From contig JAKSGN010000026.1 of assembly GCA_024180945.1 (NCBI GenBank), positions 124,001 to 188,000 of the forward strand: DNA of 64,000 bases, written 5' to 3'. How positions within the stretch are numbered: position 1 is the stretch's first letter; each line of letters begins with the position of its first letter. The notes beneath the pieces were generated by a model. It was not told where the DNA came from. It ran no database searches and worked only from the letters and a program-made list of their open reading frames with translations. Below are positions 10,808-21,804 of this stretch, piece by piece. Made by a program: the position numbers and the translations under genes. The stretch is from Macrophomina tecta. Its lineage: Eukaryota > Ascomycota > Dothideomycetes > Botryosphaeriales > Botryosphaeriaceae.

Positions 10808-12919
10808 TTAGGGCGATACTGAACCTCCCATCTCAATCGTTGTGTCTAAAATACCATTTCGTTTCCAATGCTTCAAGCATTCCACTTTCTCAAGGGTCTC
10901 AGCTCCCATCTGTGCCCTTTCCCACGATACTGTGCGACGTGCCCCGGAAAACACTCGCTCTGGTTCATCGCTCATAGCCGGAATTGAAAGAATATCAAAT
11001 GCCATGCGCGATAACCGTGGCCACCGTACAGTTTGTTGCTCTTGACCCCACCATTTGAGCGCCGGCGTCTTGCCAATCTCGATCGGATTTTCACTACAAT
11101 AGTCTTCATATTCATCCTGACTTACCGGTTCATAATACTCCCCCAGCTTCTGAGCGATCCGATCGAATGGACTGAGTTCCTCCTCCTCAGGGGTCCTTTC
11201 GCGGAACGAGGAAATTGAAGGATCAGGAGTCATTTCCCGGTAGGCCTTCCAAAGCTCTTTAACCTTTTCCAATGCGTCCTCGATCCATTCTGGCTTCCAA
11301 TTTGCCTCAATATACTTCGTCCGACGCTTCGGATGGAGAACCAGGGCGGCGGCGTAGAGGGCCGATTCGTCCGTTTTGGTGTAGTACTTATCGAAGGTGT
11401 CCCACGCATTTTCAATCCGACGCTTGAACGGTTTGTCAGAACCATGTTTCGACTGTGGCACGGTGTTAGTATTGCCCAATCTAGGATGATGTCAACTTAC
11501 AGACGCGTCTTGAAGGTACCCAATTATAACATCCATAGTGAATAGTACTCGATCGATGGTCGCGTTGCCTCCCTGGGTCTCCAGAGTTGCCTGGTGGAAG
11601 GGTTGAAGGAAATCCTTAATCTTTCGGAGCTGTTCCCAGTCCTTTGGGAAGAGATAGTCGGCCTGGAGTGTGGCAAGGTGGTTCTTGGTGTAGGTGTCCA
11701 CAGGTCCCGCTTTCTGGTCGGCCACAGCTAGCATGAGAAACCAGCTATTCCACCTTGTACGATTGTCAAGTGGAATCATTCTGCCCGCCAGTTCTTTGAA
11801 CTCCTTGGCGCGACCGGCGGAAGTGCGAATGTGGACGACGATATTGTGAAGCTTGCCGAGCGGCCCCAGAGTCCGGAAGGTTGCCCGTTTCGCCGCTTCG
11901 TCCCCTAGCTTCCCATTGCCTTCCTGTTCGTCGTACGACTCTAGTCGCTCTAATTCGATCCGGTCACAAAACAGAAAGGCTTGGACGGCCAAGTTGATGA
12001 TGTGACCGATGCAGCGGACTCGCCAACGGGTGGCATCCCAGGCCATGCCCTCCTCTTCACGCAAGTGGTTCTCTACCGCACGACAAAGCGTATCGTTCGA
12101 CGAGGCGTTGTCGCTGACGATAGACCCAAGCTTCCGTTGGATCCCGTAGTCCTCCAGGACGGGGATTAGAGTCGCGAATTGCTCGTCTCCGCCGTGGTTT
12201 CCGATAGGACGAAGCGCAAGGAGGGCCTTTGTAAGATCCTCTGAACTCCGATCAACAAAATGCGCGCAGACCCCAAGAAGAAGTAGCCGGTTTGGGGAGG
12301 TCCAGATATCAAGCGAAAGATGAATGCTTGATATGGCCGACTGAAGTTTTTTACGTACGTCATCTTTGTGGGTGAGCCAGGACTCTCCAATCTTGTTCGT
12401 GATCTGAGAATGCGCTGTAGTGATGATGCCAGACGATTCTGGGTTGAGCGTCTGGCAAAAAGCATGAAATTCAGGCCATTGGACGGCTCGGAAAGGGAGA
12501 TTCCGTACGACGGTCAGCGTAACCAAAGCCTCAGTAATCACGGCCGAATTCAGGTGTTTTCGGCAGACTCGGGTGTCGATCTCGTTGGTCTGGCCGGAAG
12601 ACTCTGCTTGGGAATAAAGCTGCTGTAGCTGTTGGGCTGCTTCTTCCTTGGTTGGACCTGGAGATACGTCGACTTTGATTCCATGCTTTGATTTGAGATG
12701 CAACCGCATATTCGTACTGGTTTTGGTGCTGTACGGTGATTCTGTGCAATGTGTGCAGAACTTGAGACGGGAATCCTCTCCATCGCGTGCCGGACGAGTG
12801 TGAGCCCATGTCTCATGAGCAGATCCCCTCTTTACCTTTGGAAGCTTTTTCGATCCGCTTTCGGTCGAAACTTGGATAGTTGAAGGCGTCAAAAGAGATG
12901 AATCCGCCTCGGAATCCAT
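10808..12919 (-). CDS. hAT-2 transposase, 687 aa, two exons, apparently intact
   Basis: Exon 1 is 12919-11501 (473 codons) and exon 2 is 11452-10808 (214 codons plus stop). The 48-bp intron 11453-11500 has donor GTAAGT, branch CTAAC and acceptor CACAG and is phase 0, joining YLQDAS to SKHGSDKP. Domains: BED-like zinc finger near residues 35-80 (FCTHC, then H-x4-H); hAT core (LSLDIWTSPNRLLLLGVCAHFV; WRVRCIGHIINLAVQAFLF; TRWNSWFLML); C-terminal dimerisation domain (WPRLSRMAFDILSIPAMSDEPERVFS). Cuts and pastes its element through the TIRs at 10578 and 16539. No stop or frameshift is seen, so the gene could be active, though hAT-3 now lies between it and the right TIR. Confidence 0.9.
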
Positions 12920-13178
12920 AATTCGTACGTAATAGTTGAAAGAATGTGGTGGGCTGTGATGGTACGGCCGAGGGCCTATTTACAGACAGCACAGTTGGCA
13001 GCATATCAGCTCCTGAGCTGACATTGTGTCCTTTGGTGCGCATATCCTGGGGTTCAGTTTATTAGATGGTGAAAGTTGCCAGAGTGCCACTCATCTGATG
13101 AGTGCGTCTGGTGGAAAGTGAAGTGTAAGAGTTGTCGTACTCGACCATGCAGGTAAGTGTCACGAGCAGGGCCGGGAC

Positions 13179-15903
13179 CAGACATCCCAATAATAAATAA
13201 ATACATAATATTGACATATTCTTATGTATTCATTGGCAGATCCTAATATTATTATCGATTGCTAAGCTTATCAATAATTATTAATATAAAACTGAAGCGC
13301 CATGCATGTCGTCGTTGCCGCCAGCAATATCCATGACCTTACCATCTACTGCCACGTAGACTTTGCGGACCAAGTCATTCTTCACCCAGTTGCTCAGGCA
13401 TTGAAGCTTCTCGATAGTATCAGGCGAGAGCCGTGCCCTGTCCCAAGAAATTGTCCGCCTTGCGCAAGAGAATACCCGTTCCGGATCGTCGGACATCGCC
13501 GGCACACTTAGTATGTCAATGGCCAATTGGTGTAAACGTGGATACTCAATCCTCTGTTCTTCTCGACACCACCATTCAAGCGGTGTTTTGGTCGTCATAG
13601 GTCTTGGCGGAGAATTGACGAATTTTTCGAATTCATCCTCATCTCCGGGTTCATCCAAGACACTCATTGACTGCTTGATACGCTCGTACGGTGTTACTTC
13701 CCGTCGTTCGTCGTTCAGCCGAGCCGCGGACTCCGACGGGAGTGGCCGGTCCTTGTACTTCGCCCAATGCTGCCGTGCACCAGCAATAGCGGTCTGCCTC
13801 CATTCCTCTGCCCAGTGGCGGTCAAGGTACCTCCGGCGCTTTTCTGGATGGAGCAATAATGCCGTGGCATATATTGGGTTTCTGTCACTCTCTTCATAAT
13901 ACTTCGAGAGAACCCACCAACCCATGTGAATGGAATGAACCATACGCGCGTTGCTGGCGTATTTGCCCTGCTTTAACATCAGTCCAGGTCTGGTAATCGA
14001 TCGAGCCGTCCATGGCTTACCTTGGCATTCTCAAACTGCATGAAAAGAATATCCATATTCTCTAGCACCTGATCTATTGATGCCCACTCCATTTGCTGCT
14101 CCAAGGTCGCTTGGTAAAACGGCTGCAAGAACTCGTGAGTCATTTTGAGTACTTGCCAATCATCATGTGTGAGGATGTCGTCTTCCAGCTCGTTGTGGTA
14201 TTGGTTGAGGAATATTGACAATGGACCCTCTTGGCTGATAGCCGCATCAAGCAACTTGAACCATGAGTTCCAACGGGTGATATTGTCAATTCCAAGCGCC
14301 TTTTCTGCAATGTCATCCCATGCATCGTTGCGCACTGTGGAATTACGGATGAACACCGCAATGTTGTGGAGTTTACCCATTGGGCCGATGCTCCGCCAGC
14401 CGGCAGTGTCATGGCGTTTCTTGCGCCTGTCGTGACTCTTGTGACAAGTGTTCGACTGAATTTGGTCGTGTAACGCGTCCGCAACTGTTACATCATTTAC
14501 CTCGTGTTGCGCCTGCGCAATTGCGGCCTGCAGAGCGTCCTCACTAGTTGCAAAGAGAAAGGCTTGAAGGGACAAGTTAATGATGTGGCCGGCACACCGC
14601 GTTCGAGAGGACACTGGGTCAAGTGTAAGGCCGTACTCTTGCGACAGCTCAACAGCAAGTTGGCGGAGACAGGTGTCATTCTTTGCGTCATTGTCCCCAG
14701 TGAAGTAGCCGATTCGGGGCGCTAAGTGGTACTGTCGGATAATCGTCATCAAGTGAGGTGCCATAGCCGTGCCGGCGTGAGAGCGGCGGAGGTTTGGTAG
14801 CCCTAGCAATGCTTTCCGAGGTTTGTAGGCCTCGTCAACCCATTGGGCGTGAACAGCGATATAGGCCTTCCGCTGAGGAGAAGGCCATACGTCCATAGCA
14901 ATGTGTACGAGGCTCCGGGCACGTTCTAGCCATTCCTTTACGGATTGTTGATGCGCATCGTAGGCCCTATCCAAGTCCGCCGCAACTGTGCTACCGGAAT
15001 CAGTTAGGAACTCTTCAACGGCAGGGTTTATCGCGGCCAGAAGTGCCTGGTATTCCGGCCAGGTTACGAAGTTGAGCGGTAAATGTTTATGTGCGGATAG
15101 CAACATCTGTGCCTCTCGAAAGGCATCGACATTGATTACACTCCGTAGAGTGTTCATCTCATTCTCCCTGACTTGCTGCAGCCGCTTGCCGGTTGTTCTT
15201 GCGAAGGCATTTTCGATGGCTAGTTGGCGCCTGTTTTGAGATTTTGAATCCTCTCGAACAAGTATGTGATGAGCCTTCTCGAGATGATAGCGGGCGTTGC
15301 CAGATATGTGGGTTGACCAGGATGGGTTGCGACAACGCGTGCAGTAGTGAAGTAATTTCCCGCTCATAGTACGTGGCTCGTCGCCTTGAGCTTCTCGAAA
15401 GTGATCCCATGTTGATGTGGCTCTCAGTTTCCGTCTCTTGACCGTATGCTGAGCTGACGATGCCTCGGGTTCTGACAGTGTGCTGGCAACTTGTGAGGCA
15501 CTGTCAGAGGGTACCACGGAGGAAGAACTTGACGGGGCATTGGATTGGGGCAGTGAGGATATGTTGACGTCCATTGTCGTGTGTAGAGATATGTCGCTGA
15601 TGTATTACGAACTGCGTACTTGCAACGTGACGGGTATGGCGAGGCAGCAGTTTCGGTTGCTAGGAGTTACAAACATTGGAGTTCACCTCCTATCTAGAGG
15701 CCTGATAAGCAGTAATATGCGTACAAGACTGCAATTTAATCTGAAACACTCTGGGGGAATTGGCGCTGGAAAATAGTGGGCCTATATTATTAATAGTTAA
15801 CAATATATATTTATTGGCAGCGTCTATATTATTATCCTTATGGAAAAGCTTAACAATAAATATGCCCTTAATAATAAATATATATTTATTACTGGGATGT
15901 CTG
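13179..15903 (-). mobile_element. hAT-3 transposon, 2725 bp, nested in hAT-2; TSD GCCGGGAC
   Basis: Terminal inverted repeats begin CAGACATCCCARTAATAA (about 21 bp with one mismatch) at 13179 and end at 15903. The 8-bp direct repeat GCCGGGAC flanks both ends (13171-13178 and 15904-15911). Inner ends are AT-rich with TAATAAATA words. It lies between the transposase gene and the right TIR of hAT-2, so it is the younger insertion. Confidence 0.95.
13281..15574 (-). CDS. hAT-3 transposase, 746 aa, two exons, apparently intact
   Basis: Exon 1 is 15574-14021 (518 codons) and exon 2 is 13967-13281 (228 codons plus stop). The 53-bp intron 13968-14020 (donor GTAAGC, branch ACTGATG, acceptor AGCAG) is phase 0 and joins QFENAK to GKYASNAR. 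Domains: BED-like zinc finger (CTRCRNP then H-x4-H, about residues 50-105), hAT core (IAMDVWPSPQRKAYIAVHAQWV; SRTRCAGHIINLSLQAFLF; TRWNSWFKLL) and C-terminal dimerisation domain (YPRLHQLAIDILSVPAMSDDPERVFS). The intron sits at the same protein position and phase as in hAT-2, although the proteins are well diverged. No inactivating change is seen. Confidence 0.9.
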
Positions 15904-15911
15904 GCCGGGAC

Positions 15912-16539
15912 AGGAACAAAGCAGACTTGGATTGGTCGACAGGACGTTACGCAAGGAAAGGAAGTCAAGTTTGGCTGCGCCAACTTGACCTATATCATGC
16001 GAGTGAATCTACTTGAAACATAAGAAGGTTTTGGTGGGAACTCAAAAGGTTGTTGCGGAGTTCGCAACTCGCGAGTAAAGGACGAAAGGTTGAGACGCGA
16101 CGTCTCAGAGAGTCGCAATTTCACAAGCAACCGGAGAATTCGACGAAGAGAAGGCTCGAGTATTGAGTCGAAGCTTCGGCTGTCGAAAATGAAGGAAGCT
16201 GAGATGCGGAGCAGAAGCGAGCGGGACGAAGTGGTGATGTCGTGAATCGGGTCGTTGGGCTTTGGGTTGAAGCTGGACGACACGGGATTCGACACCGCGA
16301 GGACGGTGCTGACAGATAATTGCCGTCAACTACGACGTGTAGGGCGCGTCGTCGATGGTTTACGATGCGTTGAACATGTTTGTTGATGGCTTACGACGCG
16401 TTGAACGCGTTGTTGATGATTTTCATCCCAATGCCAAGAAAATGCCAAGGTATCATGATAATTATTGATAATTATCGATAAGAAGTGATAGCGATAGTTA
16501 TCGATAAGAAACGATAATAAATTATCATAATCCAGCCTG
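15912..16539. other. 5' side of hAT-2 right of the nested hAT-3
   Basis: This 0.63-kb piece is the upstream and right-terminal part of hAT-2, separated from its transposase gene by hAT-3. It has no gene. Its last 210 bp hold the 30-bp tandem units, the TATCGATA palindromes and the right TIR. Confidence 0.8.
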
Positions 16540-16890
16540 TTTGGTACTATCTGAGGCGTAGTTAGTAACGTGTCTAGCCGCCTCTACCCTTCCTCCTAGC
16601 CTTGTTTTGGTATGTTTTATCTTACCTATTGTCCATACTACCTCAATGTTGCCCATACTACCTTTGTACCAATCCAGTATCAATCCATGACCTCATCATC
16701 TGTGCCACAGCGATGGTGTTGGCCTCCAGGCGGCTGCGCTGGGGAGTCACCATCTTACCTGCCAGGCTGAAGATCCTTTCGCATTCCGACGACATTGCGG
16801 GTATGGAGAATATATCCAATGCCATGCGGGCGAGCCGAGGGAAGCGTGTGAGGCGCGCTGCCCAGTACTGGAGGGGTGGTGTCAACCATC
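16540..16890 (-). pseudogene. hAT-4 transposase C-terminal fragment
   Basis: The minus-strand frame ending at 16658 reads FPRLARMALDIFSIPAMSSECERIFSLAGKM, the hAT dimerisation domain, then about 30 residues to a stop. Bases 16540-16657 would be its 3' untranslated part. Nothing upstream of about 16890 is recognisable, so the element is truncated. It continues the hAT-4 left-end fragment across hAT-2. Confidence 0.75.
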
Positions 16891-17234
16891 ACCACCATTG
16901 CCGTTACGGATTGCCGTCATTCGTATCTTTTCAACCACCAGTTTTATACTTTTAGCATCACACCACCAAGACACCATCATCACCTCATGTACTCTCCCCA
17001 CTTATCATGTATATATACTGTCGCTTCAACACTGTTCAATGAGGCAGCAGTGAACCTCAATTCCTCACCGTTCAACAGAAGCAAATTAAAAAACTTTCAG
17101 CTGAATCACCCTACATGGCATATGGTAACACCACATGGTGGCATCATTGTGCTGAACATGGTGTCAGCAGTTATCTTGACAGACATGCTAAGCTGTCAGA
17201 CCACTCAGACGTTAGCGTAAATCGGGAAAGAACA
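16891..17234. other. Gap without gene
   Basis: Between the hAT-4 fragment and a solo LTR. The sequence is A/C-rich with CACCAT-type words. I see no supported gene and could not find the right terminus of hAT-4. Confidence 0.4.
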
Positions 17235-17453
17235 TGTTGGAATATTTGATTCAGTAGTGTTTTGGATTCAGTTATGTCTTATACTCGTTGCACACCTGTC
17301 TCAGCAGGTAAGCAAGTTACATACCCGTTTTACCCTAGTAGGTAGAATAGATATAAGGGAAGCCCGTACGGCCTCCCTCTACTAGATATGCCAATCTATG
17401 GGAACTCATCTTCATCAGTTGAATCAAGGCTGCCAATTAGTCATTTTCCAACA
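17235..17453. repeat. Solo LTR, 219 bp
   Basis: Begins TGTTGGAATATTTG and ends TTTTCCAACA, an 8-bp terminal inverted repeat with TG..CA ends. It is flanked by GAACA and GAACT, a near-perfect 5-bp target duplication. No internal retroelement region is attached. Confidence 0.75.
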
Positions 17454-17522
17454 GAACTTAACAAACGAATTTCGTTCCTTATCGTTTCTCTTCTTCTCCT
17501 TACGTTTGTTACCCTTAGTCAA

Positions 17523-19065
17523 TTAAGTGTCTGCATCGACCGCTTTCGGCCGTGCCTTGCACTCGTGTCTGCATTGATCGTGACAAAGTGCCTCTTGCGA
17601 TTCAGTGTCTGGAGCGGCGATACTATCACCATCAGCCCCCACGTGCATAATATCTTCCTGACTCTCACTTCGATAACTAGCGCCCTGGCTGCGATGTTGT
17701 GACGTTGCGAGGAGGGATTGTGTCTTTCCCATATCTTGATTAAGCTCCAGGCCAGTCTCGTTTGAGGTAGCTGGGAAGGTTCCAGACTTGCTTTTTGACC
17801 TCGTTGCGAAGCCAGTACGACGGGTGCTGCCAAGGATCAGAGGGAAGTGATGTCGTAGGAAAGGCTTCGCGAATGGGAGGCAGGCGCAAATGATTCCCGT
17901 GTTCAGCTCGATTACGCTACAGCCTTTTAGGTTTGAATGACTGACAGGGGAACGGGCAGCTTACCACCAGACATATCCTTCGACGAGATGCCAGGTAGGA
18001 TCAGATTGTTGAATTAAGCTGAAAAGCGACTTGATCCGGAGTATGCCGACAATACAAACACTAGCCAATATCAGAACCCAGCATCTGTGGGAAAGGGAAG
18101 CGAAGACTTACAATGATCCAGTCATAAAGATACCACATAATCCAGCCTTCTGCCTTCGGGGCATCCTCGTGTGCCACAGCATCGGAATTGGTAAAACTAA
18201 CATCACAACGTCAGTCGCGACGTTGAGCGCCAAAACCGCAAAAAAGTAAGCAATGCGGTTGATGCAGGACCCATAGCCAATCGTGATATCCCAGCTCTTA
18301 GCTATGGGAATGCACTGGAATATGGCTACCAGCACTGATGCGGCCGAATAAGTAACCACGACTACCATCATCCCATACACAACTGCTCTGAACCGAGGTT
18401 TTGGCGATATTCGAACATAGAGGAGCAGGATTGACAGCTTTGCGAACATCATGGCGGTGCAGTATATTGCCTGGGTGGCTACTTGTAACTTTAGAAAGTT
18501 GATGTTATCCCTCCACTCGAGCTGCTCTGATCGGTAGGATGAGCCATTACGCATGAGAAGAAAACGTACCCGTAGGAAAGTTGGACTGAATGCCCTAAGG
18601 GGGATGTCCCATATGTGGACCCCCAGACCGTAATTGCATTCTAGAAGATCTCAGTTTCCTGAGCGCGGATTTGGAAAACGCACGTACGAGTTATATTAAC
18701 TATGGCGAATGCGAATGTGCAAATCTGGAGAAAAGTCAACTGTACGTGTCCGAACTCCATGACTTTCTCGAAGAAGCAGGATCATACCCAAGCAGCTAAA
18801 ATAGAATCTACCAACCGTTAGTAGGATAGCTCATTACCTAATCGTTTTTGTACTTACAATCGCTATACTCAAGTGTCCGAGTAATCCACATTCTCGTGTA
18901 AATTCGCAAACCCAAGACTATAGTAGCGAGGACAACGCATGTTATATTGGAGACAACAATAGGCCTTCCACTATACTCGGGATGCCCAAAAGAAGGAACG
19001 GTTCCAGGAGGGGCAGGTGCTGCACCTATGATCTCTTCCTTTGCGGTTATAAGGCTAAAGCTCAT
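17523..19065 (-). CDS. PTH11-like/rhodopsin-fold integral membrane protein, 412 aa, seven exons
   Basis: Exons on the minus strand: 19065-18858, 18795-18788, 18739-18688, 18640-18570, 18521-18112, 18060-17965, 17916-17523. The six introns are 48-62 bp, with GT..AG ends; CTAAC or CTGAT branch sites are visible in at least introns 1 and 5. The joined frame is 413 codons including the stop. The protein follows the fungal rhodopsin-domain family (SAT4/PTH11-like) with seven membrane segments: RPIVVSNITCVVLATIVLG first, then a loop with YGLGVHIWDIPLRAF typical of the family, NFLKLQVATQAIYCTAMMF, an SILLLYVRI segment, FQCIPIAKSW, FFAVLALNVATDVVMLVLPI and TGSFVCIVGILRIKSL. It ends in a hydrophilic cytosolic tail of about 110 residues. 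Some members sense host surface cues; the ligand is unknown here. The 8-bp second exon is the least certain join. Confidence 0.85.
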
Positions 19066-20580
19066 GACTGTTCGAGTGGGTGAAGCACGCCGGAAAGACA
19101 GTAGTAGGTACTATCTATGCGCTGGAAAGGGTAGGACCTTAGTGCCCCAAGTTTATTGCGGGAGACACGGGCAATTTATCCTATATTGGACCCCATCCCC
19201 GCAGAGCTTTGCATGTACTTGAGAGTCATAGTTTGTATTCAACATTGCGAATCCTTTCAAGCCTGGCGGGAAGTTCCAGGATACTGTTGCGCCACGAACT
19301 AAATATGAGTATGCCGCACACCATGCGGACCTAGCTGAACTAAAATTGCTGTTGCAGTAGTGGAAGAATGTAAATTTAGGGCGCCGGGCCCTCTGGCATC
19401 TCCAAATAACCTTTTCTGTTCTCCACCATAGGCTCACTTTCATGCATCTATTCACGCCACCCAATACGCCACAAGCTTGTCACTTATAAAGCTACTTCGA
19501 ACGCAAAAAGCTGGATAAACTTAGTACGCACCTGACGCAAGTCCGTTTTGATTGTGGAATGCAATAAAATAGTCCATCCATCTATGCTTGCAAGTCTTCC
19601 TGCGAAGGGTAAATCTTCACAGAACTTAGAAAATTCACTTTGTGATAGTAGGTTGGAGAAATCACGTGCGACTTGGTGTCTTATTGGTCAAGTTCCCCCG
19701 GGCGCAAGATTTATTTTGCCCCCTGCTGATCAGGTTAGCACATGCAGAGAGCTTATTAGTGGAATGCAAACGTCGGAACATAAAAGGCTCGTGGCGCACT
19801 TTCTAGAACGCGCACAGAACATAAATGACTCATGCGTGGCTCGTTTCCGATTGGCTAGCCTGTTCGCAACATTCGCCGCGGAAAGAGTTCCCATTCGATA
19901 AGGACAAGAATAAATGTAGGATGCCAAGCAAACTGCATATATGCGCAACCCATTACGAGCCTTACGCAACTGCGATTAAAACAGTTTGGAGGTGTGTTGC
20001 CCTCAGTAGCTAACTGTGGTCGAGAGGCTTAAGTCCTCGCTGCGCCCGGACCTTTTGGGTGCTGCAGGAGCCCTCAGATTCCTGCCACAGCGCCAGTTAA
20101 GGATATCAAATTCATCATTCCAAATAATCCAGCTTCCACTACCACCATGCCTTCATTTGAGCATCATAAACTGCGAAGGTAGACCAACTGGCTGTTTCAT
20201 GTGGTATCGTTTGTACATTAACTCATAACCAGGGGAGCTAGGCTTGTCGACGGGGAACTCCTGAGGGGCGCCATAAAGCGTGTTCACTGCGAGAGGATAA
20301 GTGTTGTTGCCTCAAGAGCATATACAAGCTAAGGACGTGGAAGTGATTTCTAGCCCCGACACGTTCTCCTACTCTCCCTTTCTTCCTGGGTGAAACTCTG
20401 ACCGTTTGCAGCTCCGCCTGGCTGGCTTTCAATCCCAGTATGCTTTTGAGCGCGGAACGTCCCACCCTTTGCTTTCTTTCTTGTGTCGAGAACGGGAATT
20501 AAATCTAATGGAAAAGAACCAGGTGCTCAGAGATGCAGCGTGTTAGAACCTTCTAGCGAGCATTGCCTCTTGTTGAATTA
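19066..20580. other. Intergenic, 1.5 kb, no supported gene
   Basis: The first part is the presumed promoter of the PTH11-like gene on the minus strand. Several short frames exist on both strands, none with recognisable domains or matching splice sites. No transposon termini were found. Confidence 0.4.
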
Positions 20581-20746
20581 TGATGGAATTTGCGCTTGGT
20601 CGGTCGGAATCGATGAATGAATGACTTGATTGCTTGGTTGTTGAGACATTGTTGGTGTTAATTCCCAAGGCGTCTCAGAATGAGTGACTAAGCTAATATA
20701 CTATCCAATAGCATATAACGGAGGTGATTGAGCTCATTTTCCATCA
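20581..20746. repeat. Solo LTR, TGATGGAA..TTCCATCA family, 166 bp
   Basis: Starts TGATGGAATT and ends TTTTCCATCA, an 8-bp inverted terminal repeat with TG..CA. It is flanked by AATTA and AATTG. It is a paralogue of the interrupted LTR at 29897-31907 and shows the uninterrupted sequence at the site where pogo-C entered the other copy. Confidence 0.7.
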
Positions 20747-21230
20747 AATTGCTTTGTTTATTCTACTTAGTACTCCATTGGTGGGCAACCCGTTCGTGGC
20801 AAAATCCGGAAACCATGCCCCCTAAGCCATTGTGGTAAGCGTGAGCCTTGGCAGGGCCGTACTAAAAGACGGGATAGGAGTGAATTTGTATTCACTATTA
20901 CCTGCAAGTTGCAATTCGTAACCTTGAACGGAAAATTCCGCGTGGCCTGATTACACATAGAGATGGTGTGAGCCAAATATTTGCGATCCATGTTTAGCGT
21001 AACGGTCGGTCTTTCCACCTGGTTTTGTTGGTACGCCATCTGCGGCGCCCTGTTATTTTGAAGGCGGAAACTGGGTGGGTGGCTGTTGCGCCGTACGTTT
21101 GTGCAGCGCACAAGATGGTTTTGCGGCTGAGGCTTGGAGCGCAATCGCAAGTTACTGGGGCGCGCTGTGGTTTGACGCAACTGGTTGAAATGGCAGGGCA
21201 TAGAAGTAGTTCTCGAGACGTTCGATTCCT

Positions 21231-21640
21231 ATGATGATGATTCATACGCCCTGTCGGCCTCCATGGGCCATAGGACAAGAAACGCTAATCTACGCTAAAC
21301 TACATTAGGATTTAATGATGATGATGATGATGATTATTCATACTCCCCGTCGGCCTCTACCGGCCATTGGGACAAGGAACGCTAATCTGGGATTTAATGA
21401 TGATTTATTGTTGGATATCATTCGTTTTGGGGACTGTTCGTGTCGCACCATATAGCTTAGCCACAATCACTTGTATAAGAGGTAAGCGGGTCACCTACCC
21501 TCTCCCTCTTCATGTCATCATCAATGAATTATCACTGTTCATCAACAGTCCAACATTTATACACCCCGTCGGCCTCCGCAGGCCATAAGGACAAGGACGC
21601 TAATCTACGCTAATCTGTATTGGGATCCCCACTCAAGCGG
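21231..21640 (-). repeat. Three consecutive 3' ends of the (ATC)n-tailed retroelement, one split by a solo LTR
   Basis: Three adjacent copies of a short unit read, on this strand, GAT repeats, then TTCATACNCC(C/T)GTCGGCCTC, a GGCCAT..GGGACAAGGA word and GCTAATCTACGCTAA. They are the 3' termini of a non-LTR retroelement (called LINE-C here), 5'-truncated, with the (ATC)n tail on the left because they lie on the minus strand. The third copy is interrupted at 21409-21555 by a solo LTR. Confidence 0.7.
21409..21555 (+). repeat. Solo LTR, 147 bp, TSD TTTAT
   Basis: Starts TGTTGGATAT and ends AGTCCAACA; flanked on both sides by TTTAT (21404-21408 and 21556-21560). Shares the core TATAAGAGGTAAGCGGGTCAC and CTCCCTCTTCATG with the copies at 24975, 32171, 40218 and, more distantly, 54586. 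Confidence 0.9.
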
Positions 21641-21804
21641 GAGGGGTTTGGCCCGGCCCTGACTGTGGAGGCCGCAATGAGAGAAGTCGGCTGAAAACTG
21701 AGGTAGGGGCCTGGATAGACCTTTGGGACACTGGAGGTTATAGGCATGTCGAACCCTACTGCAACTTGTATATAGATATAATTGTATGATTTCCTGATGG
21801 CAAC

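Larger units (their letters stand above)
10578..16539 (-). mobile_element. hAT-2 transposon, 5962 bp including nested hAT-3; TSD TTTGGTAC
   Basis: Perfect 17-bp terminal inverted repeats CAGGCTGGATTATGATA start at 10578 and end at 16539. The flanking direct repeats TTTGGTAC are at 10570-10577 and 16540-16547. Without hAT-3 and its duplication the element is about 3.23 kb. Both ends carry clusters of TATCGATA-like palindromes (10600-10670 and 16455-16520) and the paired word TTGGCATTTTCTTGGCA (and its complement). The right subterminal part (about 16330-16425) also has two 30-bp imperfect tandem units containing ACGATGCGTTGAAC or ACGACGCGTTGAAC. Confidence 0.95.

Noticed and set aside
20016..20070. 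Possible tRNA-like stretch (GTGGTCGAGAGGCTTAAG)
   Set aside because: The acceptor stem and T-arm do not pair and no GGTTCGAATCC box follows.
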